Origin: Paenibacillus_AB hodogayensis
GTDB taxonomy: Bacteria > Bacillota > Bacilli > Paenibacillales > NBRC-103111
Length of the DNA: 64,000 nucleotides
Direction: 5' to 3'
Assembly (NCBI RefSeq): GCF_039536325.1
Contig: NZ_BAAAYO010000001.1
Span: 248,001 to 312,000 of the forward strand
Shown here piece by piece: positions 42,859 through 51,458 of the stretch. Under the pieces are notes generated by a model. It ran no database searches and had not been told where the DNA came from. It saw nothing but the letters and a program-made list of their open reading frames with translations. Positions within the stretch are counted from its first letter, which is position 1. Each line of letters opens with the position of its first letter. The translations under genes were made by a program, and so were the position numbers.

Positions 42859-44336
42859 GCGGCACCTCCCCCTTCCGCCGCCAGCGATCTTCGCAGCGCT
42901 TCCTTCCGTTTGCGGCGCCTCCATCCGAGCAGAACCCTCAGCAGGACGAACGCCGCGATCAGGATGCCCGCCGATTCGGCGAAATGCTCGCGCAGAAACA
43001 GCTTCCGCTGCTCCAGAAATGCGTTCGAATATTCGGTATACGCCCGCGCTTGCTTGAAATACACAAGCGCCTCCTTGTATTTCTCCTGCTTATAGAGCGC
43101 TTTGCCGATAGCCACGTACGCCAGGTTGTAATTGCTGTTGAGCTTCGCCACTTCCGCCCAGGGCTGCTGGGCTTCCTCGTACCGGCCGTCGGAATACAGC
43201 ACGGACGCCTTGTGCACCAGTTCCCCGAAGGCGGTAATCTTGAACCGGTCGATCCGATTCCTCGATTCGTCGGCGATGTAGATCGTGCCGTCCGACGTTT
43301 GCGCGATGCTCGACGGAGTAATAAACAGCCCGTTCTGTACGCCGATGCCGCCGAACTGAAACAGCAGGTTGCCGAGGCTGTCGTATTGAAACGCCCTTCC
43401 CGAAATCAGGTCGAGCGCCGTAATAAACCCTTGGCCGCTTACCGACACGTCAACGAACGAATTCACCTTGCGCTTCTCGTTCACTACCCTCATCCGGTAA
43501 TCGCCGTACCGGCCGAGCGCCGATTGCTGCCCGTTCAGCGTATCGACCCCGACCGCGCTCAACCGCTTGATCTGCAGCGACTCGATGCCGAGCGTCGTCG
43601 TATAGATGAAGCCTTCCTGATCCTGGAACAGGTTGGAAAACTCCGGCGGCTTCTGGCCGGCGATCTGCGCCTTCTGCTCCTTGGTGGCAATCAGGTTGGT
43701 CAGGATGCGGGTGACGCTGAACGGCACATGATTGGCGCCGAAAAACCCGGCAAATTGCCCGTCCGGATCGAGCTGCAGCAGCCCTTGGTACAAACCGTCG
43801 CAGACGATAAACAAGTAGCCGCGCTTGTCGACGATGACCTTCGAGGGCAAATACAGAAAATCTTTGCCGAGCAGCGGGCTTTCCGGATTGCGGAATTCTT
43901 TGCGATACGTTCCGTCTTTCTCGAACACCGCGATGCGGCTGTTTTTCGTATCGGCGACATACACGGTTCCGTCCGCGTCGGCGAAGACGCCCTTGGGTCC
44001 GTTCAACTTGCCGCTGCCTTCGGCGGCCCCGTACGTGCCCAGCAGCCGCTTATCCGCATCGAGGCGCACGATCCGGTTGTTGCCCGTATCGGCGATATAT
44101 AGCGTATCGTCGCCCGCCACGAACATATCCTGCGGCTTGTTCAGCGGCCCTCCCGCATTGTCGAACCCGTCGATCGAATCCGCGTACGCATAGCCGTTCA
44201 GCGAGGAGACCGCTTCGAATTTATGATTGTACGCATACCCGCTGTATGGCGTGCCGGCCAGAGCGGAGGGCGCTCCCGCCGGCAGCGTCGCCAGCACGAC
44301 GGCGAGCGCCAGCGCGAGGCGTTTGTAAGCTCTCAA
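42855..44336 (-). CDS. NHL-repeat propeller, TPR and transmembrane protein
   Basis: 493-aa predicted membrane protein. Residues 1-27 form a signal peptide ending in ALAG. About 55-380 carry six NHL-type blades (KPQDMFVAGDDTLYIADTGN, GPKGVFADADGTVYVADTKN, TPSSIAQTSDGTIYIADESR). About 385-450 hold TPR-like helices (YSDGRYEEAQQPWAEVAKL, LYKQEKYKEALVYFKQA). A transmembrane helix (AGILIAAFVLLRVLLGW) and a basic RRRKRKE tail follow. The propeller is thus outside. TTG at 44336 is the start, with GGGGGAG upstream. It follows the MalG-type gene by 11 bases and is coupled to YIP1. It may bind glycan or scaffold the binding protein and permeases. Confidence 0.82.
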   Translation of the reverse strand: MRAYKRLALALAVVLATLPAGAPSALAGTPYSGYAYNHKFEAVSSLNGYAYADSIDGFDNAGGPLNKPQDMFVAGDDTLYIADTGNNRIVRLDADKRLLGTYGAAEGSGKLNGPKGVFADADGTVYVADTKNSRIAVFEKDGTYRKEFRNPESPLLGKDFLYLPSKVIVDKRGYLFIVCDGLYQGLLQLDPDGQFAGFFGANHVPFSVTRILTNLIATKEQKAQIAGQKPPEFSNLFQDQEGFIYTTTLGIESLQIKRLSAVGVDTLNGQQSALGRYGDYRMRVVNEKRKVNSFVDVSVSGQGFITALDLISGRAFQYDSLGNLLFQFGGIGVQNGLFITPSSIAQTSDGTIYIADESRNRIDRFKITAFGELVHKASVLYSDGRYEEAQQPWAEVAKLNSNYNLAYVAIGKALYKQEKYKEALVYFKQARAYTEYSNAFLEQRKLFLREHFAESAGILIAAFVLLRVLLGWRRRKRKEALRRSLAAEGGGAA

Positions 44337-44347
44337 GTGGACTCCCC

Positions 44348-45223
44348 CTAAGCCTTGATTCCCGAATGGGCCATCGTTTCGAGCACCCGGCGCTGCGTGA
44401 TGATAAACATGATCAACGTAGGCACGATCATCAGAAAGCTGGCGGCCGCAAGCGCGCCGGTACGGGCGACGACGCCGTAGCCCCCGCTGATCGTATTGAT
44501 GGCGAACGGCAATGTCTTCATCTGATCGGTCGTCGTGTACACGGTAGACGCCCAAGGATCGTTCCAGGCGGCGATAAAGTTCAGCAGCATCAGCGTGGCG
44601 ATCGCCGGCTGCAGCATGGGCAGGACGATTGTCGTATAGGTGCGCCATTCGCTTGCGCCGTCCATCCGGGCCGCCTCCAGCAGCGCGTCGGGGATCTGGT
44701 CGAGAAACTGCTTCATCAGGAACAGCCCCATCGGCGAAGCGAGCATCGGCAGGACGAGGGCAAAGTACGAATCCATGAGCCCCAGCTTCGACATGACGAT
44801 ATATTGCGGGATTTGCGTTACTTGCGGCGCAAACATGAGCGCGAGCACGATCAGGCTGAACAATCCTTTGCGGAACGGAAGCTCCTTGTGCTTGCTGAGC
44901 GGATAAGCCGCCATCGTGCTGATGACGATCCCGACCGTGACGACCAGGAACGAAACGACGACGCTGTTGAAAATATACCGGGAAAACGGCACGACCGAGC
45001 TCGTCGCCGCGAACAGCAGTTCCTTGAAATTTTGCAGCGTCGGGTTGATAACGAAAAATCTCGGCGGGAACAGAAACAGCTCCGATACCGGCTTGAAGGC
45101 GGTCGCCGCCAAATAGATTAGCGGGGCGAGCATGAGCAGACCGAAGACGGTCAGCAGGAAATACAGGACCATCCCGCTCCAATCGAACCGGCCCCCGTTG
45201 ATGAGCGAAGATCGACTAACCAC
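44348..45223 (-). CDS. Carbohydrate ABC transporter permease (MalG type)
   Basis: 291-aa CUT1 permease with six predicted membrane segments and the EAA loop LLEAARMDGASEWRTYTTIV. GTG at 45223 begins 5 bases after the MalF-type stop. It pairs with the MalF-type gene and the CBM-fused binding protein and precedes the NHL propeller gene. Confidence 0.92.
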   Translation of the reverse strand: MVSRSSLINGGRFDWSGMVLYFLLTVFGLLMLAPLIYLAATAFKPVSELFLFPPRFFVINPTLQNFKELLFAATSSVVPFSRYIFNSVVVSFLVVTVGIVISTMAAYPLSKHKELPFRKGLFSLIVLALMFAPQVTQIPQYIVMSKLGLMDSYFALVLPMLASPMGLFLMKQFLDQIPDALLEAARMDGASEWRTYTTIVLPMLQPAIATLMLLNFIAAWNDPWASTVYTTTDQMKTLPFAINTISGGYGVVARTGALAAASFLMIVPTLIMFIITQRRVLETMAHSGIKA

Positions 45224-45227
45224 TGCC

Positions 45228-46178
45228 TCAATCCCTTTCCCCGAGTATATTGAAGATGAGCCGGTTCAGCCCGACCATGAGCAGGAACAGCACGACGGCG
45301 ATCGCAGCCGCATATCCCATTTCGAAGCGGACGAAGGCGTAATCGTACAGATGGGTCATAATCGTATGGCCCGCGTACAGCGTGCTCGGAAAACCGGCCA
45401 GCGTCATGCTGATGTCGTACACCTGCAGCGACGATACGATCGTCAGCACCGCGCCGAACAGCAGCTGCGGTTTGACCGAGGGCAGCGTGATGTACCACAG
45501 CTCCTGCCAGCGGTAGCGGACGCCGTCGATGACGCCTGCCTCGTACAATTCCGGCGAAACGTTGGTCAGGCCCGCCAAGAAAGCGAGAAAGCCGGTTCCC
45601 ATGCTGGTCCACAGGGCGACGAGAATAATGACCGGCATAATCGTGCTGACGTCTTGCAGCCACAGCCACGGCTCGTCAAGCGCGCCGATTTTCATCAGCC
45701 AATGGTTGACGAGGCCATACCGGTCGCCGGAGAACAAATACAGCCAGACGACGGACATCGCGACCGAGCTTGTAATGGCCGGGGTGTAGAAGCAAAGCGT
45801 AAAGAAAAAACGGTATTTTTGCGGAATGTTGCTGATCAGCCAAGCCAGGATGAACGACATGCAGTAGCCGAGCGGACCGGTAAATACGGCGAACGTCAGC
45901 GTATTGCCGATCGCTTTCAGGAAAATATCGTCGTCCAGAAACAGCTGCTTGTAATTTTCCAGCCCGACCCACCGGGGGGGCTCAAGGATGTTGTAATACG
46001 TAAGGCTCATGCCCGCCGCCGTAAAGACCGGAATGACCGTAAAGATCAGGAACAGCAGGAAGAACGGCGCGAGAAACAGAATGGAGGTGCGGTGCTTCAG
46101 CAGACGGGCCCACAAGCCCGGCTGCTTATCCGCCTTGATTGCTTTCGCCGGACGCGGGTTTAAAGTCGCATCGTTCAT
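45228..46178 (-). CDS. Sugar ABC transporter permease (MalF type)
   Basis: 316-aa CUT1 permease. Membrane segments begin at about residue 33 (LFLAPFFLLFLIFTVIPVF), and the EAA-type loop is ELYEAGVIDGVRYRWQELWY. The ATG at 46178 has GGAGG upstream and overlaps the binding-protein stop at 46175 by 4 bases. Confidence 0.92.
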   Translation of the reverse strand: MNDATLNPRPAKAIKADKQPGLWARLLKHRTSILFLAPFFLLFLIFTVIPVFTAAGMSLTYYNILEPPRWVGLENYKQLFLDDDIFLKAIGNTLTFAVFTGPLGYCMSFILAWLISNIPQKYRFFFTLCFYTPAITSSVAMSVVWLYLFSGDRYGLVNHWLMKIGALDEPWLWLQDVSTIMPVIILVALWTSMGTGFLAFLAGLTNVSPELYEAGVIDGVRYRWQELWYITLPSVKPQLLFGAVLTIVSSLQVYDISMTLAGFPSTLYAGHTIMTHLYDYAFVRFEMGYAAAIAVVLFLLMVGLNRLIFNILGERD

Positions 46179-49153
46179 CGTCTGTCGCCTCCCCCATTCG
46201 CCGCCGACGCTTCCAGCGGTTCGTCCAGCTGGAATTCCTTGCGTTTTTTGCGGATTTCTTTGTTGATTTCCTTCACGCCGTCCTCCAGCGCTTCGCGGGT
46301 GTTTTTCCCGTTCAGCACGATTTCGTTCCAGATGTTGTTGATGTACCGGGTCGTGTAATAGTCCCCGGGAACGATCTCCCGTTCCTTGAACCAATCCCAC
46401 TGCCGCAAAATGGCGCTAATATCGGCTTGCGGCCAAGGCAGGTTGCGCAGCGCCTCGACATTGGCCGTGTTCCACCGCGCCTCGGTGCCCATAATGGCCT
46501 CCAGCTCGCTGCCGAACCGCTCCTGCACGGCGGCGCTGGTCCACCATTTCAGAAACTCCCAGGACTCCTGCTCCTTCTTCGTCGTGCTGAACATGACCCC
46601 GGTCTGCGAGGCGCCGCCCATGGAACGGTCGATTACGCCGTCAGCGCGGCGAATGCCCGGAATCGGCCTCATTTCCCACCAGCCGGTCAGCTCGGGCGCC
46701 GCTGTCGAAAGCTGCATGTACGTCTGGTAATCGGCCACGCCGATCGGCATTTCTCCCGTGCGGAACCGGTTGTAGAAGCTGGCTTCCTTGCTGATCTTGT
46801 AATTCGTATAAAACCCGCTCCACATCTTCATCGCCGCCAGCGCCTGCGGCGTGTCGAGCGCGGAAGCTTTGCCGCCTGTGCCGTAGAAGTCGCCCCCGAG
46901 CTGGAACAGGAACGGAGCGAACTGGGCCGCCGCGCCCGTTGTATCGTGCGGGTAGTAGAAATCCATGCCGTTCTGCTGGAGCTTGGGGATGATGTCCATG
47001 ACTTCCTGCCACGTTTCCGGAATCTTCGTGATGCCGAGCTCCTCCATAATGTCTTTGCGATAAAACATCATGTAAAAGTTTTGATTTTCCGGCAGCGCAT
47101 AGTTGCCGTTCTGGAACCGGTACGGCACGAGAGCGCCCGGCCGGTACCGCGCGGCGACGTCCTTGTAATCGGCGAACTTGCCCAGATCGACCAGCCCGTC
47201 GCGCAGAGCGAAATCGATCGGAATGCCGGCGTCCACGCCGAGCGCGACGTCGGGCGCTTTGCCCGATGTCATGGCCAGCATGAACAGGTTCATCGAGCCG
47301 GTCGGAATGATGTTGACTTCCACGTTAATGCCGGTTTTGGCCGTAAAATCGTCGTCGGCCATCTGCTTGATCAGCTGCACCCAATCGCGTCCGCGCGCGA
47401 CCCATACTTTGAGCGTATTGCCGTTGTCGTCGCGCGTCGATCCGATTTTCCGGTAATCTTTCGTAAAGGAGGTGAAGAAGTCGTACACGCCGAGGGCGAA
47501 CTGCTTGATTGCGCCTGCGCCGGCTTCCGGCCACTGGCGGTCCGGCGATTTCAGCACCACATAATCGAGCTGCAGCTTCTGCTTGTTCATCGAGGTGATC
47601 CAGGAGCTGAGCGACGTCTGGGTCGTGGAGAAGCTGTCGATCCGCTTCGGGATCGTATCCGGCTTCGCAGCCAGATCGATCATCAGGTCGCGCGCCATCA
47701 GGATGGAGGCAAGCTCCGTGCTGCCCTTCTCGACGCCGAGCCCGTACATGGTCTGGATCGCCCGGTCGAGGTCCCGCGCCATCAGATGCAGCCGGGGCAC
47801 CAGGTTCGGGACGCTTTTCTCCAACTCCCATTCGCGGTTCGGATCGGGATTGGTGCCGGTGATCAGGATGACTTCCCGGTTCAAATAGGACATTTTGGTC
47901 GACACGTCCTGCATGATCTCGAACACCGGTCCGAGCTGGCCGACTTGCACTTCCAGGCGCAGCCGGTGCTTGCCCTTCTCCAAGTAAAACAAGTAAGGGG
48001 TTTCCTTGTCCCCGAAGCCCTGCACCTGCCAGGAGCTTCCGTAAGGAAAGTCGACGCTGTTCATTTCCCGGAACGGAACCGCCCCGTCGATATACAGCGT
48101 CCGCTGGACCGGCACCTGATTCAGCCACTTTGCCGCAAAGCGGGAGCCGAGGTTGTACAGCGCCGACTCGGGCGCTTCGACCTCCCATTCCAGCCATTGG
48201 CTGCCGTCCCGCCAGGAACCGCCGCCGATCGTATTGAGCCGGATGACGCTTCGCTCGAACGGCTCGGTGGCCGGCTCGCGGTCGTCCACGCGGCGCAAGG
48301 TCGGATCGGATTTGAGGGCGGCCGCTTCTGCCTGCACCTTGATCAGCGTATCGGACGCCGTCTGGTAGCCCTTCTGCTTGTAGACTGCGGATACTTCCTC
48401 GTAAGTCGGCAGGACGACGGGCGAGAATACCCGCAACTCGCCGATCGCCGCCGGCTCGCGAATGTAGCCGATGCGCACCGTATGCGCGCCTTTCGTCAAA
48501 TAGTAACGGAACGGCTCGGCTACACGCGCTTCCGGATCGCGGAAATCGCGGTACTGCCAGCCGGACACCTCCGCCTGCTTCGGATTGAATTCATTGCCCA
48601 TCTTATCAAACCAAGGCTCGGCGGCTTCCTTCCACATTCTCGGGAAGACGATCCGTTTCGTCTGGGAGAACGGGAAGCTTCCGTCGATTTGCACGCTCCT
48701 CTGGACCGAGGAGCCTTTGCCTTCGAGTGCATAGTAGGTGATCCCCATCTGGTAAAATCCGGCCTCGGCGATCTGCACCTCGTACTCCACCCAGCCTCCT
48801 TCGTCCGCCAAGGCGAGCACGTCGCCGATCCGTCCTTCGGGATCGCTGCGCTTGGCCGCTCCGGCCGGGCTGATCGCCTTGTAATCCGCTCCGCGGATGA
48901 CGGTGCGGATGCCCTTGGTATCCGCAGCCCCGTTCTTGCCCGCTTGACTGGCGTAAGCCGTGTAGGAGGGCTCCAGCTTGGAACCGGCTCCGGTCCCGCC
49001 CAAGATCGAGCTTTGATCCACATCGCTGTACTCGGGGATACCGGCCATCGCCGTATCGCTGAATCCCCTGGACTTGCTCCACCCGATGAACGCCGCCAGA
49101 AGCACGACGGCGACCAGGATGGAAACCGTATATTTGCGCAACACCTTAAGCAA
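46175..49153 (-). CDS. Membrane-anchored solute-binding protein fused to two CBM-like domains
   Basis: 992-aa protein. The N-terminal helix VSILVAVVLLAAFIGW lacks a lipobox and acts as membrane anchor. Two CBM6/35-like beta-sandwiches follow, at about 60-235 and 265-425, both with GGWVEYEV/SQWLEWEV, an xVDG/YIDG turn (VQIDGSFPF, LYIDGAVPF) and a KGxHxxR strand. A helical linker leads to a MalE-like binding domain at about 580-960 (PENQNFYMMFYRKDIMEELG, EQESWEFLKWWTSAAVQERF). TTG at 49153 has GGGGGA upstream. Usual binding proteins are 420-560 aa, so this is about twice the size. It heads the importer operon under operator site 3. Confidence 0.85.
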   Translation of the reverse strand: MLKVLRKYTVSILVAVVLLAAFIGWSKSRGFSDTAMAGIPEYSDVDQSSILGGTGAGSKLEPSYTAYASQAGKNGAADTKGIRTVIRGADYKAISPAGAAKRSDPEGRIGDVLALADEGGWVEYEVQIAEAGFYQMGITYYALEGKGSSVQRSVQIDGSFPFSQTKRIVFPRMWKEAAEPWFDKMGNEFNPKQAEVSGWQYRDFRDPEARVAEPFRYYLTKGAHTVRIGYIREPAAIGELRVFSPVVLPTYEEVSAVYKQKGYQTASDTLIKVQAEAAALKSDPTLRRVDDREPATEPFERSVIRLNTIGGGSWRDGSQWLEWEVEAPESALYNLGSRFAAKWLNQVPVQRTLYIDGAVPFREMNSVDFPYGSSWQVQGFGDKETPYLFYLEKGKHRLRLEVQVGQLGPVFEIMQDVSTKMSYLNREVILITGTNPDPNREWELEKSVPNLVPRLHLMARDLDRAIQTMYGLGVEKGSTELASILMARDLMIDLAAKPDTIPKRIDSFSTTQTSLSSWITSMNKQKLQLDYVVLKSPDRQWPEAGAGAIKQFALGVYDFFTSFTKDYRKIGSTRDDNGNTLKVWVARGRDWVQLIKQMADDDFTAKTGINVEVNIIPTGSMNLFMLAMTSGKAPDVALGVDAGIPIDFALRDGLVDLGKFADYKDVAARYRPGALVPYRFQNGNYALPENQNFYMMFYRKDIMEELGITKIPETWQEVMDIIPKLQQNGMDFYYPHDTTGAAAQFAPFLFQLGGDFYGTGGKASALDTPQALAAMKMWSGFYTNYKISKEASFYNRFRTGEMPIGVADYQTYMQLSTAAPELTGWWEMRPIPGIRRADGVIDRSMGGASQTGVMFSTTKKEQESWEFLKWWTSAAVQERFGSELEAIMGTEARWNTANVEALRNLPWPQADISAILRQWDWFKEREIVPGDYYTTRYINNIWNEIVLNGKNTREALEDGVKEINKEIRKKRKEFQLDEPLEASAANGGGDRR

Positions 49154-49251
49154 AAAACATTCCCCCTAAGCAGACCGGTAAAATGGACCCGAGTCGTCGG
49201 CCACTGCAAAATCGCGAACGTCCATCGGCGAAAACGTCAAGCAGCACGTTT

Positions 49252-49266
49252 CCTTAATGATTAAAA
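49252..49266. promoter_or_regulatory. Palindromic operator, putative ROK-regulator site 3
   Basis: CCTTAATGATTAAAA (minus strand TTTTAATCATTAAGG). It shares the TTAATCATTAA core with sites 1 and 2. It lies directly downstream of a minus-strand TATAAT, about 100 bases before the CBM-fused binding protein start. Confidence 0.6.
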
Positions 49267-49271
49267 TTATA
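49266..49271 (-). promoter_or_regulatory. -10 element of the importer operon promoter
   Basis: A perfect TATAAT on the minus strand (49271-49266) in an AT-rich pocket. No good -35 is found at 16-18 bases, so activation or a weak -35 is possible. Confidence 0.45.
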
Positions 49272-49328
49272 GTTCAACGGATGCGGAGATGCATGTTAAA
49301 CCCTTGTAAATTTTTGCGCGCGCTTCGT

Positions 49329-50228
49329 TCAGCCGCGCTTCAGCATACGCTCGGCAGCTCTCCACCAGACTTCCACGCCTTTTGCCGCCGACTCGTTCAT
49401 GCCTTTGCTTTTGCGCGTGACCGTCTCCATCCGAACGCCGCGGAGGTCGACCAAATGTTTCGCCGTTGCCGGGTAGCCCCTGCCGAATACGCCGTCCAAA
49501 AAGACGAGCAGCTCGTGCCACATTTCGGCGGCAAGCGCGTCCCCCTCTTGCTCCGCACGCCAGTATTCGAGCAGCGCATCGACCGCGGCCGAGCCCGTCG
49601 TCGCCATAATGCCTTGGGCTCCGTCGCGTACCGATTCCCGCAAATACGACATATTCGCCTGGAATACCAGGCTTTGGGGAGCGCTTACAATTTTGGCGTG
49701 AATGGTTTCCGGCGTACAGGTCGTATCTTTGATGCCGGCAATGCCGTGATTGGCAACCAGCCTTCCGTATACGGAAGGCTCGATATGCCTTGGCGCGGCT
49801 AGAGGGCATTCGTACAGAAACACCGGCAGCGGCGAAAGTCCGGCCAGTCGGGCGAAGTAGTCCTCCAGACGGCTCTGGTCTTCGCCCATGCTGCCCGGCG
49901 GAATCAGCACAATCCCGGATACGCCCGTCTCCGCCATCCGCCGCAGCTCCTCCTCGTGCTCCGCCGGATCTCCCTGCACGTTTCCGGTCGCGAGCACGGG
50001 CGTACCGCCCGCTCTCGCCGCGGCGCGCTTGGCCAGCTCGAGCCGCTCCTGCAGCGTGAGCAAATCCATTTCGCTGCTGCCGCATACCGCGAACAGGCCG
50101 TTCGGCCGTTTGGACAGCTGCCAATCGACATAACGGTCGTAGGCGTCCCAATCGATTTCTTTATTGTGCAAAAACGGGGTCAACAGCAGCGCATGCACGC
50201 CCCGAAATGTCGATTCTCTGCCCGTCAC
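49329..50228 (-). CDS. DapA/NanA family aldolase (dihydrodipicolinate synthase-like)
   Basis: 299-aa (beta/alpha)8 class I aldolase. GVHALLLTPFLHNKEIDW begins the barrel, CGSSEMDLLTLQER corresponds to the GTTGE region, VFLYECPLAAP contains the conserved Tyr, and GIKDTTCTPE contains the Schiff-base Lys. The C-terminal part is helical. GTG at 50228 has GGGAGATG upstream and overlaps the stop of the kinase gene by 4 bases (GTGA). Kinase and aldolase are therefore coupled, suggesting consecutive steps on a keto-acid sugar. Whether the product is pyruvate plus an aldose, as for N-acetylneuraminate lyase, or another 2-keto acid cannot be told. Confidence 0.87.
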   Translation of the reverse strand: MTGRESTFRGVHALLLTPFLHNKEIDWDAYDRYVDWQLSKRPNGLFAVCGSSEMDLLTLQERLELAKRAAARAGGTPVLATGNVQGDPAEHEEELRRMAETGVSGIVLIPPGSMGEDQSRLEDYFARLAGLSPLPVFLYECPLAAPRHIEPSVYGRLVANHGIAGIKDTTCTPETIHAKIVSAPQSLVFQANMSYLRESVRDGAQGIMATTGSAAVDALLEYWRAEQEGDALAAEMWHELLVFLDGVFGRGYPATAKHLVDLRGVRMETVTRKSKGMNESAAKGVEVWWRAAERMLKRG

Positions 50229-51325
50229 AATTTCATCTCCCGTTCCTGGTGGTTTGGTTGCAGCTTCGCGGTTTCGTCGAACCGCTGTAAAATTTCTTGC
50301 GGCGACGCCGACCCGACGCCCCCCAATTTGCGTACGGAAACCGCGGCGGCCAAATGGGCGAAAGCGGTCGCTTCCGGTCCTTGGCATCCGGCTCCGAGCG
50401 CGGAAAGCAGCGCTGCGGTGAACGTATCGCCCGCTCCGACGATATCGATGGGCGGTTTGACGGCCGCCGTCGGCACGTACGTCACCTGATCGTCCTCGAT
50501 CCAGAGCGCCCCTTTGTCGCCCATCGTCACGCAGCAGGGCGCGTCGGCCACGCGGGCCAGCCGCTTGCCGGCTTTGATGATCTCGCTCTCCGACGACGGA
50601 TGCACCTTCAAGCTTCCGTAACACCAGCGAAGCGCTTCGATTTCGTTCGGCTTGACGGTAACGCCCTTGTATTTGCCGATATTTTCCCGGCTGTCGATGA
50701 TGATCCGCTTGCCCCGGGAAGCCCAATATTTGAGCCGTTCACGCAGCAGGCCGCCGATTACTCCGGATTTCAGCTGATCCGTCACGCCGATAACGTCCAC
50801 TTTCTCCGCCATCCGGTCCAGCTCTACCACCAGCTTGCGCTGCATCGCCTCGAACGGCGCGTCGAGATTGATGAAGTCGATGCGCGGCGCCTCCTGCTCC
50901 GCCTCCTGCAAGCCGCGCAATATCGTTTTGCAGTAAGCCGGCGTAACCCGGCCTTTCTCGGCCAGCATATACGAATCGTTAATGCCGAGCTTGCGGAACG
51001 AATCCTTCAGCAGCGTTCCTCTCCAATCGTCCCCGGCGATGGAGCAGATGCTTACTTCCGAGCAGCCCAGCTCGCGAAAATTGTTCGCCACGTTTCCCGC
51101 AGCCCCCGGCCCGAACGTCTCCCGTATAACCGGCAAATTGTAATGCGGAGTCTCGCGGGACAGCTCGCTGATCGTCATGTCCACGTGCCAGTAAACGTCG
51201 AGGCACGCGTCCCCGATGACGCCCGCTTTCAGCGTGGATATGCGCTTCAAGATGTCAACGACTCTTTCCCGCGTCAATCCGCTATATGGTGGAACGGAAG
51301 ATAAACCGAGAATTTCCTCTTCCAT
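50225..51325 (-). CDS. PfkB-family carbohydrate kinase, HldE N-domain-like
   Basis: 366-aa ribokinase-superfamily enzyme. GVIGDACLDVYWHVDM and ETFGPGAAGNVANNFRELGC resemble the heptose-7-phosphate kinase half of HldE/RfaE. The C-terminal PfkB signature DIVGAGDTFTAALLSALGAG carries the catalytic Asp. An N-terminal extension of about 40 residues precedes the kinase fold. No adenylyltransferase domain is fused. ATG at 51325 has GGGAGA upstream. It is coupled to the aldolase and follows the GH38 gene by 133 bases. Probably phosphorylates a hexose, heptose or keto sugar acid released from the imported glycan. Confidence 0.85.
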   Translation of the reverse strand: MEEEILGLSSVPPYSGLTRERVVDILKRISTLKAGVIGDACLDVYWHVDMTISELSRETPHYNLPVIRETFGPGAAGNVANNFRELGCSEVSICSIAGDDWRGTLLKDSFRKLGINDSYMLAEKGRVTPAYCKTILRGLQEAEQEAPRIDFINLDAPFEAMQRKLVVELDRMAEKVDVIGVTDQLKSGVIGGLLRERLKYWASRGKRIIIDSRENIGKYKGVTVKPNEIEALRWCYGSLKVHPSSESEIIKAGKRLARVADAPCCVTMGDKGALWIEDDQVTYVPTAAVKPPIDIVGAGDTFTAALLSALGAGCQGPEATAFAHLAAAVSVRKLGGVGSASPQEILQRFDETAKLQPNHQEREMKL

Positions 51326-51458
51326 CACTTGAAGTCTCCCTTCCCACTCTTGCATGCGTACCTCTGTATATGAAAGTTCCGGTTAAACCCGGGACTCTCC
51401 GTCGCCGGAAGAGCCCCGCGGAGCCGGTTTGTTTGCCGCAGCCGAGCAATGCCTTCGT

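Noticed and set aside
46139..49264. A 1041-codon open frame on the plus strand opposite the CBM-fused binding protein
   Set aside because: It mirrors codon structure of the real minus-strand gene in GC-rich DNA, is rich in Arg, His and Gln, has no family motif and no ribosome site.
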